A stretch of 26,125 bases of DNA. Source: RGUW01 sp049421025 (GTDB taxonomy: Bacteria; Cyanobacteriota; Cyanobacteriia; PCC-6307; Cyanobiaceae). The position numbers and the translations under genes are program-made. This document shows, piece by piece, positions 23,601 to 26,125 of this stretch; within the stretch, counting starts at the first letter, position 1; each line of letters starts with the position of its first letter. Under the pieces are notes generated by a model. The model was not told the DNA's origin and made no database searches. It saw only the letters and a list, made by a program, of their open reading frames with translations. The stretch is taken from the NCBI GenBank assembly GCA_049421025.1, contig JBMSMG010000019.1:1-26125 (forward strand), written 5' to 3'.

Positions 23601-23965
23601 GCGTCGAGGTTGGCGCCGATCAGTTCGACGCCGTGGCGCTCCAGGGTGCCGTTTTCGGCCAGGGCCACCGCCAGATTCAGGGCGGTTTGCCCCCCCATGG
23701 TCGGCAGCAGGGCATCGGGCTTCTCGATCTCGATCACCCGGGCCACCACCTCGGGGGTGAGCGGCTCGATGTAGGTCCGATCCGCCATGTCCGGATCGGT
23801 CATGATCGAGGCCGGATTGCTGTTGACCAGCACCACCTCAAAGCCCTCGGCGCGCAGGGCTTTGCAGGCCTGGGTCCCTGAATAGTCGAATTCGCAGGCT
23901 TGGCCGATCACGATCGGCCCGGAACCCAGCAGCAGGATGCGTCTGAGATCAGACCGGCGTGGCAT
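20648..23965 (-). CDS. carB: carbamoyl-phosphate synthase large subunit
   Basis: CarB (1105 aa) makes carbamoyl phosphate from ammonia (delivered by CarA), bicarbonate and two ATP, for arginine and pyrimidine synthesis. The first synthetase half starts with RRILLLGSGPIVIGQACEFD and contains PTMGGQTALNLA and PAFTLGGSGGG. An oligomerisation region follows in the middle. The second half repeats the pattern with MILGGGPNRIGQGIEFDYC, VQFGGQTPLKLA and RPSYVLGGRAMEVV. The last 150 residues form an MGS-type allosteric domain (VSTHDRDKAALVPVARRL, TSGTAELL). The gene is complete. carA is not in the window, as is common in cyanobacteria, where the two are often unlinked. Confidence 0.98.
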   Translation of the reverse strand: MPRRSDLRRILLLGSGPIVIGQACEFDYSGTQACKALRAEGFEVVLVNSNPASIMTDPDMADRTYIEPLTPEVVARVIEIEKPDALLPTMGGQTALNLAVALAENGTLERHGVELIGANLDAIKKAEDRLLFKEAMARIGVSVCPSGIANNLEEAEAVGDAIGSYPRIIRPAFTLGGSGGGIAYNPDEFRAICKSGLEASPVSQILIEQSLLGWKEFELEVMRDTADNVVIVCSIENLDPMGVHTGDSITVAPAQTLTDREYQRLRDQAIAIIREIGVDTGGSNIQFAINPANGDVIVIEMNPRVSRSSALASKATGFPIAKIAARLAVGYTLDEILNDITGKTPACFEPTIDYVVTKVPRFAFEKFRGSPAVLTTAMKSVGEAMAIGRNFEESFQKALRSLETGHAGWGCDRPDPTPERSDLDRELRTPSPDRIFSVRTAMVNGYSDADIHRISAIDPWFLAKLRLIIEAEQRLLTGRQLADLDAAALLELKQLGFSDRQIAWATGRHELEVRNQRQRLGVNAVFKTVDTCAAEFASTTPYHYATYERPLERLLPDGSLELIPPESEVQPETRRKVMILGGGPNRIGQGIEFDYCCVHASFALREAGFATVMVNSNPETVSTDYDTSDRLYFEPLTLEDVLNVIEVEKPEGVIVQFGGQTPLKLAIPLLRWLESPAGAATGTRIWGTSPESIDTAEDREQFEAILRRLNIRQPRNGLARSEAEARAVAAEVGYPVVVRPSYVLGGRAMEVVHGEAELNRYMREAVTVEPDHPVLIDQYLDNATEVDVDALCDSSGTVVIGGLMEHIEPAGIHSGDSACCLPSVSLGEGALATIRQWARDLALALEVRGLINLQFAVQKDAAGSETVFIIEANPRASRTVPFVAKATGAPLAKIASQVMAGKTLAELGLSSEPQPPLQAIKEAVLPFKRFPGSDTLLGPEMRSTGEVMGSARGFGLAYAKAEQAAGEPLPTGGTVFVSTHDRDKAALVPVARRLSELGFALIATSGTAELLSGEGLSVEPVLKVHEGRPNIEDAIRSGRIQLIINTPIGRQAAHDDTYLRKAALDYAVPTVTTLAGARAAVEAIAALQHEQLEINALQDLHPAAR

Positions 23966-24093
23966 GGAGCGCTGCGGGCAAACTTGCCTAGCCTCTCACG
24001 GGCCTGGGCAGGGCACCGGGCTGGGGCCGGTGGGTCGCCTGGCTGCGGCGGCAATGGCTAACCTGGTTTTACGCAAGGTTTTTGACGCACGCG
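23966..24093. promoter_or_regulatory. divergent carB/DUF3318 intergenic region (128 bp) with GC hairpin
   Basis: The largest noncoding space between the carB and DUF3318 starts must hold both promoters. It contains a perfect 6-bp inverted repeat, CACCGG at 24014-24019 and CCGGTG at 24027-24032, with a 7-base loop. Nearer DUF3318 is a weaker AACCT/AGGTT inverted repeat in an AT-richer stretch. No PyrR, T-box or arginine-box pattern was recognised, and no convincing -35/-10 pair. Confidence 0.35.
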
Positions 24094-24729
24094 ATGAGCG
24101 AACTCCAGCGCCTGAAGGGGCTGCTGCCCCCCGAAATGCAGAGCTGGGTGTTTGTCGAAGCGGCTGCCTCGGTGGATCCGCCGCTGATCACGATTGAAGA
24201 GATCGGTCGTGATGAGGTCGAGATCCAGCTTGATCTGGAGAAATGGGACGCCCTGGCGCTGGACCATCGCAACCTGCTCTTCTGGCATGAGGTGGGCCGC
24301 ATCCAGAACGATGCGATCCCGCGCGACGGCTGGGAGATGGCAGCCCTGGCGATCGGTCTGGGCGGCGCGATCGGTGAGCTCTGGGTGCAGGACGGCCTGC
24401 TGCTGGTCATGGCCCTGGGGCTCTCAGGCTTTGCCGGCTACCGGCTGTATTTGAAGAACAACTCCGAAAAGCGTCTGGCCGATGCCATCGCCGCCGATGA
24501 GCGGGCGATCGATCTGGCCTGCCGGTTTGGCTACAGCCTGCCCAATGCCTACAAGAGCCTGGGCGGGGCTTTGAAGGATCTGGTCGAGCAGACCCGTAAG
24601 AAAAAGAAGCGCACCTTCTACGAAGATCGGCTCGAAGCGCTGCGCAAGAGCGCCGGCCGCGCCCGCGCCGAAATGGCCCAGCAGCAGGGGTCGCGCGAAT
24701 CGGTCACCAGTGAGAACGTCTATGGCTGA
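24094..24729 (+). CDS. DUF3318 family cyanobacterial membrane protein (211 aa)
   Basis: The start MSELQRLKGLLPPEMQSWVF and the EIQLDLEKWDALALDHRNLL region are typical of DUF3318, a cyanobacterial family without known function. A hydrophobic hairpin of two spans lies at about residues 86-122, and the C-terminal third is highly charged and probably helical (QTRKKKKRTFYEDRLEAL). ATG at 24094 fits the family start; a TTG four codons upstream is unlikely. The stop overlaps the rsfS start by 8 bp (ATGGCTGA), so the two are probably translationally coupled. Confidence 0.87.
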   Translation: MSELQRLKGLLPPEMQSWVFVEAAASVDPPLITIEEIGRDEVEIQLDLEKWDALALDHRNLLFWHEVGRIQNDAIPRDGWEMAALAIGLGGAIGELWVQDGLLLVMALGLSGFAGYRLYLKNNSEKRLADAIAADERAIDLACRFGYSLPNAYKSLGGALKDLVEQTRKKKKRTFYEDRLEALRKSAGRARAEMAQQQGSRESVTSENVYG

Positions 24730-25105
24730 GCTCGCTACCGACAGCAAACCCCTGGCGCTGCTGGCCGCTGAAGCCTGTGATGACCGCAAGGCCGTTGATA
24801 TTCGTCTGATCCGGGTTGAGGAGGTCAGCTCCCTGGCTGACTGGTTTGTGATTTGCAGCGGCCTGACCGATGTGCAGGTCCGCGCCATCGCTCGCTCGGT
24901 TGAAGATCGCCTCGAAGAGGAGCTTGGTCGCCTGCCGCTGCGGCGCGAGGGCCAGTCCGAGGGGCGCTGGGTGCTGCTCGACTACGGCGAGGTGATCGTG
25001 CATGTGCTGACGCCCAGTGAGCGCAGTTACTACGACCTCGAGTCGTTCTGGGGCCATGGCGAGCAGGAGCGCTACCTGAGCCCGGCCACCGGTCAAGCGG
25101 GCTGA
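24722..25105 (+). CDS. rsfS: ribosome silencing factor RsfS
   Basis: RsfS binds ribosomal protein L14 (uL14) on the large subunit and blocks subunit joining, slowing translation when nutrients are short. The 127-aa protein shows the family pattern: KAVDIRLIRVEEVSSLADWF, VICSGLTDVQVRAIARSV, then GRWVLLDYGEVIVHVLTPSER and YYDLESFWG. The ATG at 24722 overlaps the end of the DUF3318 gene. A CGLD27-family gene follows after 4 bp. Confidence 0.96.
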   Translation: MAELATDSKPLALLAAEACDDRKAVDIRLIRVEEVSSLADWFVICSGLTDVQVRAIARSVEDRLEEELGRLPLRREGQSEGRWVLLDYGEVIVHVLTPSERSYYDLESFWGHGEQERYLSPATGQAG

Positions 25106-25109
25106 GGCA

Positions 25110-25637
25110 TTGAGCCAGCCCCTGCTCGATGACACCAGCCGCTCGCCGGTGCCGCCTGAGCAGCGGCCACGGGAGGAATACGCCCAGCTGCTTCGTTCCT
25201 GGTTTTTTGTGTGGCCCCATCAGGGCTGGTCGGCCCTGCTGAAGCCGCTGTTGATCAGCTGGCTTTTGGTGCTGCCTGTGACCGTGCTGGTGGCCAGCGG
25301 CAGCTTCAGCTTGCGCCGGTCGCTGCCCTTGCTGCTGGCAGCTGGAGCCCTGGCGGCGGTGGTGCTGCCCTTGCTGCTGCTGCTGCGGCAGTGGCTGGGG
25401 TGGAGTTATGTGAACCGCCGCCTGCTCAGTGAACGCATCAGTTACGAGGAATCGGGCTGGTACGACGGTCAGGTCTGGGAGAAGCCCCTGGCCTGGCGTC
25501 AGCGCGATTTGCTGATCGCCCAGCACGAGGTCAAGCCGGTGCTGCTGCGGCTGCGGCAGACGGCCAGCGCCGTTGCGGCGCTGCTGCTTGTTGGCGGTGG
25601 GATCTGTCAGGCTCTGGGCAGTCACCTGCTCCCATGA
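25110..25637 (+). CDS. CGLD27-like (DUF1230) membrane protein (175 aa)
   Basis: The sequence REEYAQLLRSWFFVWP near residue 21 and SYEESGWYDGQVWEKP in the second half are signatures of the CGLD27 family, conserved in cyanobacteria, algae and plants; green-algal members respond to iron shortage. Two adjacent hydrophobic regions (about 43-95) and one near the C-terminus (about 152-170) make it an integral membrane protein. The frame contains no internal Met, so translation must begin at a non-ATG codon; TTG at 25110, preceded by GAGG, is the best choice. The gene follows rsfS by 4 bp, and its stop overlaps the asparaginase ATG as ATGA. Confidence 0.9.
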   Translation: MSQPLLDDTSRSPVPPEQRPREEYAQLLRSWFFVWPHQGWSALLKPLLISWLLVLPVTVLVASGSFSLRRSLPLLLAAGALAAVVLPLLLLLRQWLGWSYVNRRLLSERISYEESGWYDGQVWEKPLAWRQRDLLIAQHEVKPVLLRLRQTASAVAALLLVGGGICQALGSHLLP

Positions 25638-26125
25638 GCCTGCCGACGGGTCTTAGTGGCACGAGCCGCACAGCGGTTCCAGCGCTCGAGGTGCGCCTGC
25701 TGCGCGAGGGCATCGCCGAATCGCATCATCGGGTTCACGCTGTCGTATGCGACGGACGCGGCCGGGTGCTGATGCGCGCCGGCGACCCACAGCAACTCAG
25801 CTTTGTGCGCTCGGCGCTCAAACCGTTTCAAGCCACGGTGTTTGTGGCCAGCGGCGCTGCCGATGCCTGCGGCTGCGGTGAGCGTGGTCTGGCGATCGCC
25901 TGCGCGTCCCACGCCGGCAGCGCCGCCCATGCGCGCGAGGCGTTTCGGCTGATGTGGGGCGCCGAGCTCGAACCTGAGCAGTTGCAGTGCCCTGTGCCAA
26001 CAGGCGGCAGCAGCGCTCTGGAGCACAACTGCTCGGGCAAGCATGCGGCTTTTCTGGCCACCTGCCGCCGCCTGGGCTGGAGCACCGAGAGCTATCTGCA
26101 GAGCGAGCATCCGCTGCAGCAGGAG
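25634..26125 (+). CDS. asparaginase (L-asparaginase II/PF06089 type), 3' end beyond the window
   Basis: The visible 164 codons encode the N-terminal half of an asparaginase of the PF06089 family, which hydrolyses L-asparagine to aspartate and ammonia. Seen are LEVRLLREGIAESHHRVHAV, RSALKPFQA, the CASHAGS block and the NCSGKHAAFLA motif, all typical of the family. ATG at 25634 overlaps the stop of the CGLD27-like gene (ATGA). The reading frame is open to the last base, so the truncation is due to the window edge, not a mutation. Confidence 0.93.
   Translation, partial: MSLPTGLSGTSRTAVPALEVRLLREGIAESHHRVHAVVCDGRGRVLMRAGDPQQLSFVRSALKPFQATVFVASGAADACGCGERGLAIACASHAGSAAHAREAFRLMWGAELEPEQLQCPVPTGGSSALEHNCSGKHAAFLATCRRLGWSTESYLQSEHPLQQE

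Noticed and set aside
21527..23881. A 784-codon open frame antisense to carB
   Set aside because: It lies entirely over the conserved carB frame and its translation is low-complexity His/Gly/Arg/Ala with no family pattern. Long antisense frames are expected in GC-rich coding DNA.

Overview
The window looks like a chromosomal segment of a GC-rich alpha-cyanobacterium (Synechococcus/Cyanobium type). The evidence is oxygenic-phototroph genes (chlH, a high-light-inducible protein, a CGLD27-family protein), many cyanobacteria-restricted conserved families (DUF3038, DUF4335, DUF2949, DUF3386, DUF3318, DUF6447, an Slr0575-type membrane protein), very tight packing, and several copies of the cyanobacterial HIP1 octamer GCGATCGC. 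No tRNA, rRNA, CRISPR array, insertion sequence or prophage gene was seen. All spaces between genes are under 150 bp.

Layout. (1) 1-4233, minus strand. In transcription order: a DUF3038/DUF4335 pair, an 81-aa soluble protein and a 122-aa membrane protein that overlap by ATGA, polyphosphate kinase 2, a possible 37-aa Trp-rich membrane peptide, a 2OG-Fe(II) oxygenase, an LprI-like secreted protein, and an 87-aa membrane-anchored or secreted protein. The last four are joined by overlaps or a 7-nt gap. This is the most accessory-looking part of the window. (2) 4270-4800: apt, divergent from DUF3038. (3) 4810-8180, minus strand: in transcription order dapB, an Slr0575-type protein, a high-light-inducible protein with a strong intrinsic terminator, a UbiH-type FAD monooxygenase, and DUF2949. 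(4) 8296-12300: chlH, the large Mg-chelatase subunit. (5) 12314-14381, minus strand: an S4-domain protein, tpiA, and a folP carrying a large His-rich insertion. (6) 14401-16473: an MsbA-type ABC exporter and a DUF6447 protein. (7) 16474-19883, minus strand: DUF3386, then permease, ATPase and lipoprotein of a TrpXYZ-type ABC importer. (8) 19922-20647: an SDR oxidoreductase. (9) 20648-23965, minus strand: carB. (10) 24094-26125: DUF3318, rsfS, a CGLD27-family protein and a truncated asparaginase, all overlapping or nearly so.

How the genes relate. Most genes are housekeeping: chlorophyll synthesis (chlH), photoprotection (hli), quinone-type hydroxylation, lysine/peptidoglycan precursors (dapB), folate (folP), central carbon (tpiA), nucleotides and arginine (apt, carB), and polyphosphate energetics (ppk2). 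I see no convincing new defence or mobile system. The best leads are the coupled oxygenase/LprI-like/small-protein cassette at 100-1456, the His-rich loop in FolP, the hli promoter and terminator just upstream of the monooxygenase gene, and the orphan TrpXYZ-like importer with its upstream DUF3386 gene.
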